From Amaranthus tricolor (taxonomy: Eukaryota > Streptophyta > Magnoliopsida > Caryophyllales > Amaranthaceae), in contig NC_080060.1 of assembly GCF_026212465.1 (NCBI RefSeq), positions 14,112,513-14,176,512 on the forward strand: a stretch of DNA of 64,000 nt. Reading direction: 5' to 3'. Shown in pieces: positions 1 to 10,861 of this stretch; the stretch's first letter is position 1, and every line of letters begins with the position of its first letter. The translations under genes and the position numbers were made by a program. The notes beneath the pieces are model-generated. The model was not told the DNA's origin. It was given only the letters and a program-made list of their open reading frames with translations, and made no database searches.

Positions 1-1408
1 CGGTTGGCTGTAAATGGGTTTTTTCAGTCAAGTATCATGCTGATGGAACCATTGAGCGGTATAAAGCAAGACTTGTTACTAAAGGGTACACACAAACTTA
101 CGGGGTAGACTACTCAGAAACATTCTCACCTGTTGCTAAAATTGACACCATTCGAGTCCTCTTCTCAGTAGCAGCAAATAAAGAGTGGCCTCTGTTCCAA
201 TTTGATGTAAAAAACGCCTTCTTACATGGAGAGATTGAAGAAGAAGTATACATGAAGCCACCACCCGGGTATTCAGATAAGTTCAGTCAAGGAGAGGGGT
301 GTCGACTTAAAAGAGCACTATACGGCTTGAAACAATCCCCTAGAGCATGGTTTGGGAGATTCACTACAGCAATGAAGAGATTTGGCTACAAACAGAGCAA
401 CTCAGACCATACTCTATTCCTCAGGCGAAGTGGAAATCAAATTACATGCCTCGTGATCTATGTAGATGATATGGTGATTACTGGAAACGACTCCAAGGAA
501 ATTGATCGCCTCAGGAGCAAATTATTTCAAGAATTTGAGATGAAAGATTTGGGACAACTGAAATACTTCCTTGGAATAGAAGTTTTAAGATCAAAGAAGG
601 GGATATTTATCAATCAGAGAAAGTACATCCTAGATCTCTTAGCAGAAACAGGCATGTTAGACTGCAAGCCAGCAGATACTCCATGGTTGCTAATCATGGT
701 GTACAAATCGTTGAAGGGGTAGAAGCGGCAGATCAAGATCGTTATAGACGGACGGTGGGAAAACTGATCTACTTATCCCACACGAGACCAGATATTGCTT
801 ATGCAGTAGGGATTGTAAGCAAGTTCATGCATCGACCTCAAGTGGAACACATGGCAGCGGTATTGAGGATCCTGAGATACTTAAAGGGAACCAGTAATAA
901 AGGAGTTTTCTACTCAAAGAATAATAATCTTGATTTCATTGGTTACACAGATGCTGATTGGGCTGGCGATAGGGACGACAAGAAGTCCACCTCAGGATAT
1001 TTCACTCTTGTAGTAGGTAATCTAGTCACTTGGAAGAGTAAGAAACAGAAGGTGGTCGCTTTGTCCAGTGCTTAAGCAGAATTCAGAGGGATAGCAAAAG
1101 GAGTTACAGAGATTCTATGGATCAGGAAACTTCTAGGAGAGCTGGGCTTTCACCAGTCACAGGCGAGTCTTCTATATTATGACAATAAAGCAGCAATAAG
1201 CATCTCCGAGAACCCAGTCCAACATGATCGAACGAAACATGTAGAGATCGATCGACACTTTATCAAGGAGAAGCTAGAAAGCAAGGTCATTCGTATCCCT
1301 TTTATTAGATCTAAAGACCAACTAGCCGACATTCTCACAAAAGCAGTTTCTTCACAGGTTTTCAATAGCACTTTATGCAAGTTAGGCATCGGTGATCCCA
1401 CGACCTAA
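1..1408 (+). pseudogene. Ty1/copia pol fragment: reverse transcriptase to RNase H
   Basis: This is the 3' part of a copia polyprotein, entering the window already inside the reverse transcriptase (RT). Visible landmarks in order are VGCKWVF at the left edge, the [11 protein letters not shown] and FSPVAK blocks, [11 protein letters not shown], the [11 protein letters not shown] block, the RT active site YVDDM near 460-475, [15 protein letters not shown], and then RNase H with DADWAGD (about 950-970) and KSTSGY. Three defects make it a pseudogene: a frameshift near 683, a stop at 1073-1075 where the family has a Glu-type codon in its SSAEAE block, and loss of everything upstream at the window edge. 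RNase H homology (YYDNKAAI, RTKHVEIDRHFIKEK, DQLADILTKA) continues after the stop to 1408. The sequence looks closest to Ale/Retrofit-type elements, but that lineage call is weak. Confidence 0.93.
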
Positions 1409-1420
1409 CTTGAGGGGGAG
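1409..1420 (+). other. Polypurine tract of the copia fragment
   Basis: A purine run (TTGAGGGGGAG) lies directly after the pol stop and directly before the LTR start. This is the second-strand priming site of an LTR retrotransposon. Its position supports a normal 3' end for this element. Confidence 0.75.
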
Positions 1421-1590
1421 TATTGGAAAGCAGTTATGCAGTTGCAGTTTCATCACATTATTAGGCAGTTATCCTCTGTTGAGCAGTTATCATTTGTCAG
1501 TTATTCTCATGTATATATATTAAACATACATTCCCCGTAAGAAATAGAACTGTAATTTTCAGAAATAAAACTCCATTATCATCAAATCTT
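1421..1590 (+). mobile_element. 3' LTR (short, probably decayed) of the copia fragment
   Basis: The LTR follows the polypurine tract and starts TATTGGAAAG, so the usual TG has become TA. It has several CAGTTAT repeats, a TATA-like stretch near 1509-1518 and an AATAAA-type signal near 1564. The right edge is not clear and 1590 is an estimate. Short LTRs of 150-200 bp are usual for small copia lineages. No TSD can be checked because the 5' end lies outside the window. Confidence 0.6.
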
Positions 1591-3000
1591 TAGGTATGTG
1601 GGATTATGAGATGGAAATGTGAATTTAATTCTCAATTTCATAAACATTTCATGTTTAGTAAGTGGACTTGAGATTAGAATTAGAGATTGTAAATGAGATT
1701 ATATGCCATGAATTCCCAAGGTTTTATTACCTAGTGGGGCAAGTATTAAAAGATGTAAATTAGACTTAAGTAGGAAAGGTTTTATAAATTTATATTTTAT
1801 TTTCTATACATATTCACAATTTGCAACTTATGCCCATTAACCTACCAAACAATAGATTAGAAGTATATTATACAAATTCTCAATAATTAAATTCCAATTT
1901 TGATAGCTTTTTCATTTTTAATAGGGATAAAATTATAAATTTATATTTTAATTTTAATACGTATCATCAATTTCAACTTAATCTTATAAACATGCCAAAT
2001 AAAAAATCAAAAATATATTATATAAATTTTCAACAATTAAATCTCAATTCCAATCCCAATTTTTTTTTTCCAAATTCCCATTTCATTTTCAAATAAAAAT
2101 TGGGATGACATGTTCTAAAAATCGTAATAGATGTAGAAGTAGAAGGTATTGTACAAAAAGGTAAGGAAGTAGCTGGCCTTAAAAGATCCTCCTTTTACAC
2201 AGCCTTGTCAAAAAAGACAGTCTTTTTAAAGATGAGGGAAGGAGTGAATGTGAATGTGACTGTGATTGTGAGAGTGATTCTATGAGAAAGATGTACTCTT
2301 TCTCCCTTTCATGATTCCCTCTTGTTTGGTTATTCCTATTTCTTCCCCTTCTTATTTATTTTAAATACATGATTTATTTTACGATTGACTTCAATTTTGC
2401 ATCCACGTACTAATTCCATTCATTTTTATTCTACTCGGTTACTTCATCATTTTGATTATGAGATCTGGGTTTAGAAGAAATTTTGTGTTTATGGAATTTT
2501 TTTTTGCAAATTTATCTAGTGATTAATTAAATTTTAACGTAATTTTGCGGGGTTGAACATAAATTGTATGATGAATTGGGTTAAGGGCTCTGGAGGCAGC
2601 GGTTCATCGATCTGTTCCTGTTCTTGATTTGGGATTTCTTTAGGTTTATTGCAGTAATTGATCGATAAACCTCTGCATCCAGCGCTCAACTCCTCTTTCT
2701 TAAGATAATTAACTTCTTAAATCTGAAGGTGATTTTTTCTTTTCTGATTTTGTCTCAATTGTGGGTTCATGTCCTTAATTTTGAGGCTGGTTGTAAAACT
2801 ATGTGTTTGGGATTCTGATTCAGGAAAATGCTGGGATGATGAAACTTATGAAGCAGAAACTTCTACTAAGGTTTTTCTTTCTTTTCTGTTTTAATGGTTA
2901 AATTTCTATGTATTGTTTGTTTATGATTTTGTTTGTTTTTCCCATTTTGTGTTTTCTTGAGTTTTATATTTTGTATATATACTTAGAATTTGATACTATA
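1591..3000. other. AT-rich intergenic DNA with a diverged tandem duplication
   Basis: No gene is supported here. Two diverged copies of a block of about 135 bp lie at roughly 1780-1915 and 1925-2065. Both run from a TATAAATTTATATTTTA-like start to a CAATAATTAAATTCCAATT-like end. The part from 2200 to 2870 is less AT-rich and has pyrimidine-rich stretches and exon-like borders (a donor after 2725, and an acceptor and donor around 2824-2869), but I could not connect them to a protein. Confidence 0.5.
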
Positions 3001-3001
3001 T

Positions 3002-3451
3002 TACTCTATCCCTTTCATTTTATACCAACAATTAAAAGTTGCTGTTTTAGTTTGTAGTACGAGAATCATCTGCTAATCTAGTAGTTATAGGTGCCGATAG
3101 GGGTTGATTCTCACAAACTATGAGAAGGTAAATTCCTTCTTCTCCTCTTAGAAATTAGTGTTTGTAGGTCAGTGATAAGGGTTTGATTCTGATGACCTAC
3201 TAGAAAGTCAATTTCTTCTCCCTTTTGGGTATTTTCTTTACCCTAAAATTCAAAAGAATTCGTAGTGCGAGAAAATGCTTAGAAATCAAGTGGTTGGATG
3301 AAATAGGTGGATGAGATGAAGAGTGAGAACGACTTTGTGGAATGAGGTTGGGAGATAAATTCTAGACAAGAACTAAATTATTGTAGTCAAAACGAAGGGA
3401 TGATCTAAAATAAAAAGTTTACTAAGATTACGGCCAGCGGGAGTAATTAGG
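3002..3451. mobile_element. Possible decayed Stowaway-like MITE
   Basis: The left end reads CTCTATCCCTTTCATTTTATACC-like and is preceded by TA. The right end, read on the other strand, begins CTCCCGCTGGCCG and is also flanked by TA. This resembles Stowaway ends (CTCCCTCCGT type with a TA target) but the arms are poorly matched. Inside are two modules (about 3050-3135 and 3160-3225) that look like duplicates, each with a GGTTGATTC-like motif. This is a weak call. Confidence 0.3.
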
Positions 3452-4618
3452 ATATGATTCTTATTTTTATGATATGTGCTTGTAGCTTTTGTTTCTTGTA
3501 TTTCATTCAGCTGAGCTTTTGTTTATATTCAATATTTGTGTTGACATTACTTGTATTATTGTAGAGTTAATTAATGGATGTATAAATTAATGGGTATGGA
3601 AAAAATTTTCGGATGTTATTAACAAAGTACTGCATTATCATACTTGAGGATATATCAATAGGTAAAGAACATCTCATGTTGGTTTGTTTTCATTTATTTA
3701 GTCGTATATGTTGGGATTAAGGTTTTGCTGTTGTATTGTAGCCAAACAATTTGTTGTGAATCAGGATTGAAAACTGATATACTCCTATAATTTATTGTGG
3801 TTTTCTCATATTTTCTCAATTCTAAGTTATATCTTATTAACTCATAAGTTATCTTTCAAAGCATATGCGGATGTCCTTTTGGACTATGTATTTGAAGGCG
3901 TGTTTAGTAAGTCAAAGCATATAATGGTTTTTTGTAGTATCTTGCAAGTTGCAATTCTGAAGTGTCTTGCAAGTTGCATTAGTTAGTCATTGGTAGTTAT
4001 GGATTTTTGTTGAAAAATTTGTCTAGAAGAGAAAATTGATCTTGAAAATCTGATTGAAGATGGATTTCACTAAGTTCCCTTTTTAGCTAATATAATTATG
4101 ATGTAAGTGTAGTTTTTAGTGCTGGATGAGGTTGTAAGAAAGGACAGGGATAATATTGAAGAGGCATCTAAACATGCGACTTAAAACATAGTTTCGACTT
4201 TCAAGCATCCTAAAAGGCTCGTGCACGGTGGGGGGGCTTGATAATGTCTAATGCTGGTTATTTATGTATAGACTTAAGTTGAGGAGGTGTGGCACTCACT
4301 GTCACAACTAGTGATGGACCTCTCAAGGCAAGACAAGAACAGAAAATGACTAAGTGAGAAGTCACACTCCATGTCTTATTAACTATGCATAGTATAATTC
4401 TAGGGGAAATGGAAAATAGTCAGTCTCGATTTCGGGTGGGTGGGTGGGGAAGGACTCTAGCAAATTGTTCTTAGAAACCATGATGGAGCTTTTGATTTCT
4501 TTTCTAGCAATGCATAAGAACAAGATTCCTAAATCAAATAATAATCTCAAGTCCATGACATAATGCTCTTTTCTTAGTATTTCCTTTCATATGCACTAAA
4601 AAGTTTCTTTGAATTCTT
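3452..4618. other. Intergenic DNA without recognised feature
   Basis: The stretch is AT-rich with only short open frames. I see no gene, RNA or element ends that I can support. Confidence 0.5.
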
Positions 4619-4993
4619 GATACTGTGAGGAATTAAACCCCCACTACTATAAGATCAAAGGTTTATGCTTCAAGAATTGTTTTGCACAAACAACACCAAA
4701 ACATAATTCAACACAAAACAATCAAGAATCCTAATCTAAGCAATGAAAGAGCAAACAAACCAAACATAATGATTTACATAATTCACCCTTAATTGGGCTA
4801 CGTCCACGGTTTAGCCTATGTCTTTATTGCCTTAAGGAACCTCTAATGGAGTTACAATAGTGATAATCACAATTGAGAGAAATAAGAGAATAAGGAGAGA
4901 AAGAGAGAGAGACGATTAGAAAGCATTAGTCACTAATCTATGTAATTAGGCCTATGTATAATACATAGAGCCTAATTACTTACATACAAGAGC

Positions 4994-5827
4994 TGAAAAC
5001 GACGATGTATTAGAGTTCGAACAATTTGTTTCAAACTCCAATATTACCAAGATCGAGTGTATGAAGTTTTAGTGACAAACAAATTACGCTATCAATGATA
5101 TCAATGTTTGTAGGAGAAAATAAAGCAATAAAACAACACAAAGATTTAACGAGGTTCACCCAACTAAGGCTACGTCCTCCGGTGTGTAGTATCCCTTATA
5201 TTATCAAAAGGAGTTCAAAGAACTCTCAAATATGGAGAATTACAATAGAGAAGAGATATAGGCTAGTGTTTGGCTTGAGGTGTATTTGTGGATGTTTACA
5301 ATGAGATTGAGAGCTCTCTATTTATAGGAGAGATCACACTAAGTTACATTAAGTACATTAATGCTATGATTAAATGATAATGAAACATCCCTAAGTACAT
5401 AAAGAGTCATAAAACAACATTCTAGAGTATCAGAGACTTCGCTCGACCAAAACAAGGGTTCGCTCGGTCGAGCGACTTGGTCGAGCGGACTTCAATAAGC
5501 TTCTGGTTGCATTCTGTTTGCTCGCTCGACCTAACCCTGAGCTCGCTCGGTCGAGCGAGCTGGTCGAGCGGCCCTTCAGAAGGCTTCTGACAGTATTTGC
5601 TCGACTTGCATAGTAGAGCATCTTGATTCAACCTTTCCACTTCTTCATTAAGTCTCATAACTCTCACACTTCATTACCTTATTAATCCATACTTAATCAC
5701 CATCATAAATCAATCATCAAAACCTAACTTAATACACCCACATTAACACATTCATGGGATTCCATCCCAAAGGTTACACATGAATGCACCTCATCAAATG
5801 TGCTCTCAAGTCACACCAATCACAACA
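4994..5827 (-). mobile_element. Solo LTR, copia (same family as the elements at 18.5 and 26.0 kb)
   Basis: This is a reverse-complement copy of the LTR seen at 18542-19366 and 20890-21715. It starts TGTTGTGATTGG at 5827 and ends CGTTTTCA at 4994, 834 bp in all. The same 5 bases, AGAGC, lie on both sides (4989-4993 and 5828-5832), so the unit inserted as an LTR retrotransposon and then lost its internal part by LTR-LTR recombination. It keeps the U3 cluster of GCTCGACC/GGTCGAGC motifs, a TATA box (5318-5327, minus strand) and the GGAGGACGTAGCC block. It sits inside an older LTR and is therefore the younger of the two. Confidence 0.93.
5318..5327 (-). promoter_or_regulatory. TATA box of the solo LTR
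   Basis: CTATAAATAG on the minus strand lies directly upstream of the conserved GAGAGCTCTC block. It corresponds to the TATA sites at 19046, 21382, 26466 and 31122 in the related LTRs. It would drive transcription toward lower coordinates. Confidence 0.6.
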
Positions 5828-6226
5828 AGAGCCTAGGAAAGAGAAGCCGAGAAGAAAAGAACAAATAAGAATTCTAGCACATAACGCCGAGTCGGCTTTC
5901 CCTTGGCCAGGGAAAAGTTGACTCAGCTTTTATTTCTGCCTCAAAACCCAATTTTGCCTTTTCACGCCTTTTCACCTCTTTGTTACCAATACATACCTAC
6001 AATGGATTAAGGGTCATAGTCACCCCTTAATCACAACACACTAGCCATGTTTTTTATAACTTTTATATCATGAGCAAGATTTATTTTGGCCGAATTTTCT
6101 ATCTCTTCTGTGCTTCTGTCAATTAGGATGAAATCTGCTAATAATTTTAATTTATTGGTTTCATTGTCTTAAGAAAAGCCAATTGATGTTGTTTTTCCTT
6201 TGGTTGAGATGAGACCATATTTGCAA

Positions 6227-7632
6227 GGAAAAATAACAAAAAACTACTTAATTTATAGCACCTTTTGCAAAAACTATTTAATCTAATTTTTTATTTTTTT
6301 GCAAAAAAATCTCCATTTTCTGATGTCCTTTTCTTCTTTCGAGTTCCACTTAGAGAATCTACATCCTAATTTTCTTCTTTATTTTTCTTCTTCTGAGTTC
6401 CATCTACAACATTCTCTTTTTTCTTCTTCTAAAAGAAAATCCCCAACACTATCAAGAACCCTAAAATGTAGCACAAAAACAAACGAAGATTAAAAATTTA
6501 ATGCTCTTAACAGAAGAATCACAAAAATTAGGAGGGAGATTACCAAATAATTGGTTATTTGAAGCAGAGAATCTGTATAAGCTCTTAACTAATCTAATTC
6601 CCTGAAGAATTATACTAATAAAGTTGTTATTATCAATCTAAACTTGCTCTAATTGGGTTGAAATTGATATAGATTCAGGAATTTCGCCAGAAAATATATA
6701 TTTGGGAAAACCCCACTAAGCTTATTGGATGAAACATCAAAACCAACCAAACTTCTCAATGAATCACCCAGATTCTTGGGAAGTTCACCAGTTAGATTAT
6801 TTTGAGAAAGGTCAGGAACTTTTAGATTGTTTTAGCCCAGAATAGTGTCGGGAATCACCCTAAAAAATCCAAAACTTTGTAGAGAAAGCAAGAGCAATAA
6901 GTTGAGTGAAGTTACTAAAAATCCTAGGAAGATTACCAACAAGCAAATTATTAGCAAAGTTAAGAACTTGCAAATCATGTAATAACCCAATGCTTTCTGG
7001 GATTTTACGTTCTATATGATTTCTACTTAAATCAAGCTTTTTCAATGAAGAAAAATGAGAAATCTATTCTAGGATAGTACCCAATATAAGATTACTTCTA
7101 AGACTTAGACTTACTAAAGACTCACATTGAGAGAAATGAAGTGGGATTCGTTGATTGAAGAGATTATCAGCAAGATTAAGGGAAGAAAGATTAGGAAGCT
7201 GACATATTGAAGGAGAGAATTCACCTGAAAGATTGAGACTTTGAAGGTCAATTGTAATAACAGACAAAGGAGTATTAGAACAGGTGATTTCAATCCAGTT
7301 ACAGTGATGAGTAAGTGAAGTATTAGACCAAGAAGAAAGAAAATGAGAAGAGTCTTTAATGGAGGATTTGAAATTAAGAATGTCAGATGCAGATATTGTA
7401 GATGTATTGATTATGGGAATAAGAAGATCAGAGAATGGAAAAGGAGAATAACTCTCACGTGCAAAGTCAACGTCCCACTTGACAGTCAACAGACGGTTTC
7501 CGTCAAGTGGTAGTCTTTTGAAAACCAAAATATCATATAAGGTAGTTTTTTGCAATAAAAATTAGATTAGGTAGTTTTTTTTTGCAAAAGGTGCATATGA
7601 ACGAAGTAGATGCCATATGGTTGTTTTTCCTT
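6227..7632. mobile_element. Candidate DNA transposon with inverted ends carrying a receptor-kinase fragment
   Basis: The left end (about 6227-6310) and the right end (about 7530-7632) are inverted copies. Both, read inward, go from GGAAAAA through GCACCTTTTGCAAAAA to an ACTAnnTAATCTAATTTTT block and a second GCAAAAAA block. Between them lies a broken LRR receptor-kinase coding region. This is the layout of a Pack-MULE-type element, a Mutator-like element that captured a gene piece. I found no convincing 9-bp TSD, and the arms are only about 80-100 bp and imperfect. The family assignment is therefore inference, while the inverted pairing itself is seen directly. Confidence 0.5.
6510..7450 (-). 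pseudogene. Fragment of an LRR receptor-like kinase ectodomain
   Basis: On the minus strand this encodes the N-terminal cap and first LRRs of a plant receptor-like kinase: SSWSNTSLTHHCNWIEITC (cap with paired Cys), DLQSLNLSGEFSPSICQLP, then LNLADNLFNQRIPLHFSQC and LSLRSNLILGTI. After one in-frame stop (7064-7066) it continues with KKLDLSRNHIERKIPESIG and LQVLNFANNLLVGNLP. Past 6860 come more broken LRR pieces, including FSGEIPESISISTQLE and LVKSLYRFSASNNQLF, which belong to later repeats, so several middle repeats are missing. From memory the closest family is the probably inactive LRR-RLK represented by Arabidopsis At5g06940. There is no transmembrane or kinase part. Stops, frameshifts and deletions show it is dead. 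It lies between inverted ends. Confidence 0.85.
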
Positions 7633-10465
7633 TCCCTTTTCAGCCCATGTAATACTGGTGAATGGTATGTACAGGAGGGAGCATGATAGCATTGAACCTT
7701 TATTGAGCTAATCCCACAAAACAGATACATGATCTTCAAGAATGTAGTCACAATAAAGACTTTCATGAGTAGGTGTTATGCAAATAATTTTATATTGATT
7801 CAAGAACTTCGTTGTGTAGAAACAAACAGCGATTTTGAGGCTTTATATCTTTTCTTATGAAAGGGCTTCGGATTATATTATGTAGTCTGTTCTGAAACAT
7901 ACAGATGTTTGTGGGTACAAATTTTGGCTTGCTCTATGTATGTTTTAGGTAAAGTAGTGGTCTAGGCTAGAAAATGCTTCAAGCGTTAATCATATCTTGT
8001 TTGGTTTTAAGACATAGTTACACACAATAACAATTTGACCACTATGTCATTGTCTCTGTGTATCGTGTTGCTTTATATTATCTTTTATGATACTTATCAG
8101 GGTAGTAACAGGCATAATCCTTGATCAAAATTGCTCGGGTTAAGGTAAGTGTTATTATAACAATGAGAAACTGACAATGATATAGATTGGTGGTAATTTG
8201 TGTTCTCTCCTTGTGCTGTTGAATCGTTTTAAAACTTTTCTCAATATCATTTCGCCACTGGCATATAGCGAGAGTAAACAGTCAGTCAAAAAGGTAATTT
8301 TCTGCAATCCCCGGAAAAACAATGCCTTTTTGCTTGGAAACGTTGTTCGCTTATATTTTGCATCTTATTGTGTCTAAATATTATTGTCCTTATTTGTTAT
8401 TAAGCTTGTTTAACCATTGTGTCCGAATCAGCTTGTTGGTTTTCTGTCCACAGCTTTCCTGAGTTTTCCTCCTCATCCTTGGTACGAATCAGCTAAAATC
8501 AGGCTGATCGAGAAAGCTTCTTTTTCGTTTTGAGTGGAATCAGATTCTACGAAGACCCATGGGAGAAAACAAAGCACAAAACAATACTCTCTAAGTGCCT
8601 CAACATCCAGTGAACAAAAAGTGAAAATAGGGTGATAAATGTTTAAGTTAGTGGGTGGATTTGTGAAGCATCGTAATGATACATATTACTTAAGAGACTG
8701 AAAGTTCCAACTATATTCAGTTTGCTGGCTTTCACTCCAAAAACCCCCTTGCTTGAGGTTTGGTCTAATTGTCTGGATGCTTCCATCAATTTCCTCGACC
8801 CCTCGGCCTTTTTCAACAGCTTGAGGCAATTGAGATTCAACCTAATTATCTTCTGACTTCATTCTTGAGGGATTATGTTTGAATAACAATCTAACAATAC
8901 TTGTTAAGTACGTATAGATTAATACGAGCATATAAGTTGTATATTTAATATGTAGACATTACTTGTTAGAGAATAATGTGCGTTCTTAAACTAATTATAT
9001 TAGACCATATAAACTTAAATGTATGATTATGAGAAGTCATACTAAATAGATAAATTAATAATATTATGGTGCAAGTACTCAATTATCCTCAATAGTCAAA
9101 TAATAGAGTTTATTTGAAAAAGAGTTTTTAATTAGTGTTGTAGCCTTTTATTATAAATAAATAGACATGATATTCAGGTAGAAATAATAGACTAAAAGAG
9201 TTAACAGAAAACAAAACTTGTTTCTTCTTTCATTGTTTTTTGGGTGCTAGCATATCATTGATCTAGATGTAAGTAGACTAATTAGAATTATCTTATTCGT
9301 CATTAATCACTGAGACAATAGTACTTTGCAGTACTTAATTTTTACATTGCTGTAGAAGTCACCCATTAAAGGTTGTTAATTCTTACCTTTTTCTATTGAT
9401 TCGTATAACATGACATACATGTTTTGTTAGGTTGTAGATATTTAACAATTGTTATATTCCGCATTTTATATGATTATAAAGTTTTTATATGTTTTTTTAG
9501 TTTTTATCAAAGAGATTAAACTTGGGTTAAAATTACATAATTAAATTAGTTTTATTTATGTGAACTAAAATTGATAATTAAAATGAAATTTTAATAAAAA
9601 AATTTTAATTTTTTTCCCTGTATGGTATAGATGTCAAAATTCAAAAATTAAAAGTAAAGAAAAAAGAAGGTTTTTTTTAGGGTACGTATGTTAGAGATTT
9701 TGATATATCTTTGCTTGAATTAGGCTCCTAACACGTTTTTCAGACATAAATTCTTATTTGGTTTCCACAAATTCAATTAACTTGATCAAATTTAAGAAAT
9801 TTTATAATTAATTATCACCAACATAAATTATGAAATAATTTAACATTTTATACATGAATTGAAATTTAAAAATCAATTTTATGTGTCAATTTTCTCATTT
9901 TATTCATTTGTTTTGCCGAAAAAAATTAAAATGAAACTTTTTCGTTTGTATCCATTTAACTCAATTTGACGAAAATTTTTCTTTAGCCATTAATAAGAAT
10001 GATAGATGGGTATGATTTAGTGGGTTTCACACTTCATCCGTCCAAATTGGGGTAGGTATGGATATAACTTCGATGGATACTAGTTGGGTAAGGGTATGAA
10101 AAGTCCAACCCGCTAATAGTATCGGGAAGGTGGTCGATATAAAGTCTTATTCACCTCATATTCATCCGTCCCCTCTCATACTTAATTACCCATATTATAT
10201 AATTATAATACAAAAAAAGTTATATTTTTAATAGATTTTTTTTTAATGTGTAGTTATTTATTGTTGTTGAGTCTCATATTCGCCTTATAATACACTCATG
10301 AATTATTGAAATTGTTATTGTCCTACTGATCTCCTACACTTATTTATGTCCTAGTGTCTTAATGATCCATTTGGTAGGCGGTAATATACTGCGGCAATGA
10401 GAATGAAAATTAGTGTAATTTTAGTTGAAAATCTTTTGACTACTTTGATGTCAAAACAAACCTAA
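7633..10465. other. AT-rich intergenic DNA
   Basis: No gene is supported. A short exon-like stretch near 8452-8545 follows a CTGTCCACAG acceptor-like site, but it has no recognisable product. The part 9400-9990 is very AT-rich. Around 10010-10200 there is a GGGTATG/TTCATCC-rich stretch of a kind often seen in short plant repeats, without ends I can define. Confidence 0.5.
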
Positions 10466-10471
10466 GCTGAG

Positions 10472-10742
10472 TGTAATATCCCAAATTTAGCTTGAAAAAG
10501 GATTGATAGACTACTCAAATCAACAAGGTGCATCTTCTTTTCTAGGGAGCCCATTTGCTAAGAACTCCACAATTAAGCGTGCTTAGTGGGGAGCAATCTT
10601 AGAATGGGTGACCTCCTGCGAAGTGTTCTCGGGTGCGCACGAGTGAGGCCAAAGTGCGCTGGAAGGACTTGTGTTGGTTTGTGGAGACAGTCTACAGTCT
10701 CCATGAGTAGTCACCAGCGGTCCGAGGGGCCGGGGTGTTACA
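10472..10742 (+). repeat. Cassandra 5' LTR
   Basis: The LTR is 271 bp, with TG...CA ends. It matches the second LTR at nearly every position apart from scattered substitutions, several of them C/T or G/A. Confidence 0.9.
10561..10640 (+). other. 5S rRNA-derived domain in Cassandra 5' LTR
   Basis: AGAACTCCACAATTAAGCGT, then GCTTAG and AATGGGTGACCTCCT, follow the order of the 3' half of plant 5S rRNA, including the regions of its internal Pol III A box, intermediate element and C box. The upstream half of 5S rRNA is missing, so this is not a 5S gene. Confidence 0.88.
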
Positions 10743-10744
10743 AA

Positions 10745-10756
10745 TGGTATCAGAGC
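10745..10756 (+). other. Cassandra primer-binding site
   Basis: TGGTATCAGAGC, complementary to the 3' end of plant initiator-Met tRNA, starts two bases after the LTR. Confidence 0.88.
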
Positions 10757-10861
10757 AACCCTGCGACCGTGGCTGATAGTGTTCAGTGCATCTAGCGGGG
10801 GAAAAGATCCTAAAGTTACGGTCCAACGAGGACGTTGTATTCTTAAGTGGGGGTGGGTGAG

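Larger units (their letters stand above)
4624..6038 (-). mobile_element. Outer LTR (solo, minus strand) interrupted by a younger solo LTR
   Basis: On the minus strand this reads from TGTTGTGATTAAGGGG at 6038 to CCTCACA at 4624, about 576 bp once the inner insertion (4994-5827 plus one 5-bp duplication) is removed. It has an LTR-like layout, with a promoter-like AT stretch and then a U5-like part containing GGACGTAGCCCAATTAAGGG. That block resembles the GGAGGACGTAGCC block of the inner LTR family, so the two are distant relatives. There is no primer-binding site beyond 4624 and no polypurine tract beyond 6038, so it looks like a solo LTR. Flanking 5-mers (GATAC and CACTA) do not match, so its exact ends are uncertain. 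Confidence 0.55.

Noticed and set aside
2824..2869. Possible small exon with AG and GT borders and a preceding leader-like exon near 2590-2725
   Set aside because: The reading frame matches no protein that I recognise, and no further exons follow in 5 kb. Chance borders are common in AT-rich DNA.
5422..5667. Ser/Arg-rich open frames (also 18773-19077, 26173-26417, 30829-31073)
   Set aside because: They are readings of the GCTCGACC motif cluster in LTR U3.
8452..8545. Exon-like stretch after CTGTCCACAG
   Set aside because: It gives a short peptide with no family and no partner exons.
8643..8840. 65-codon minus-strand frame
   Set aside because: It is short, without similarity or context, and consistent with chance.
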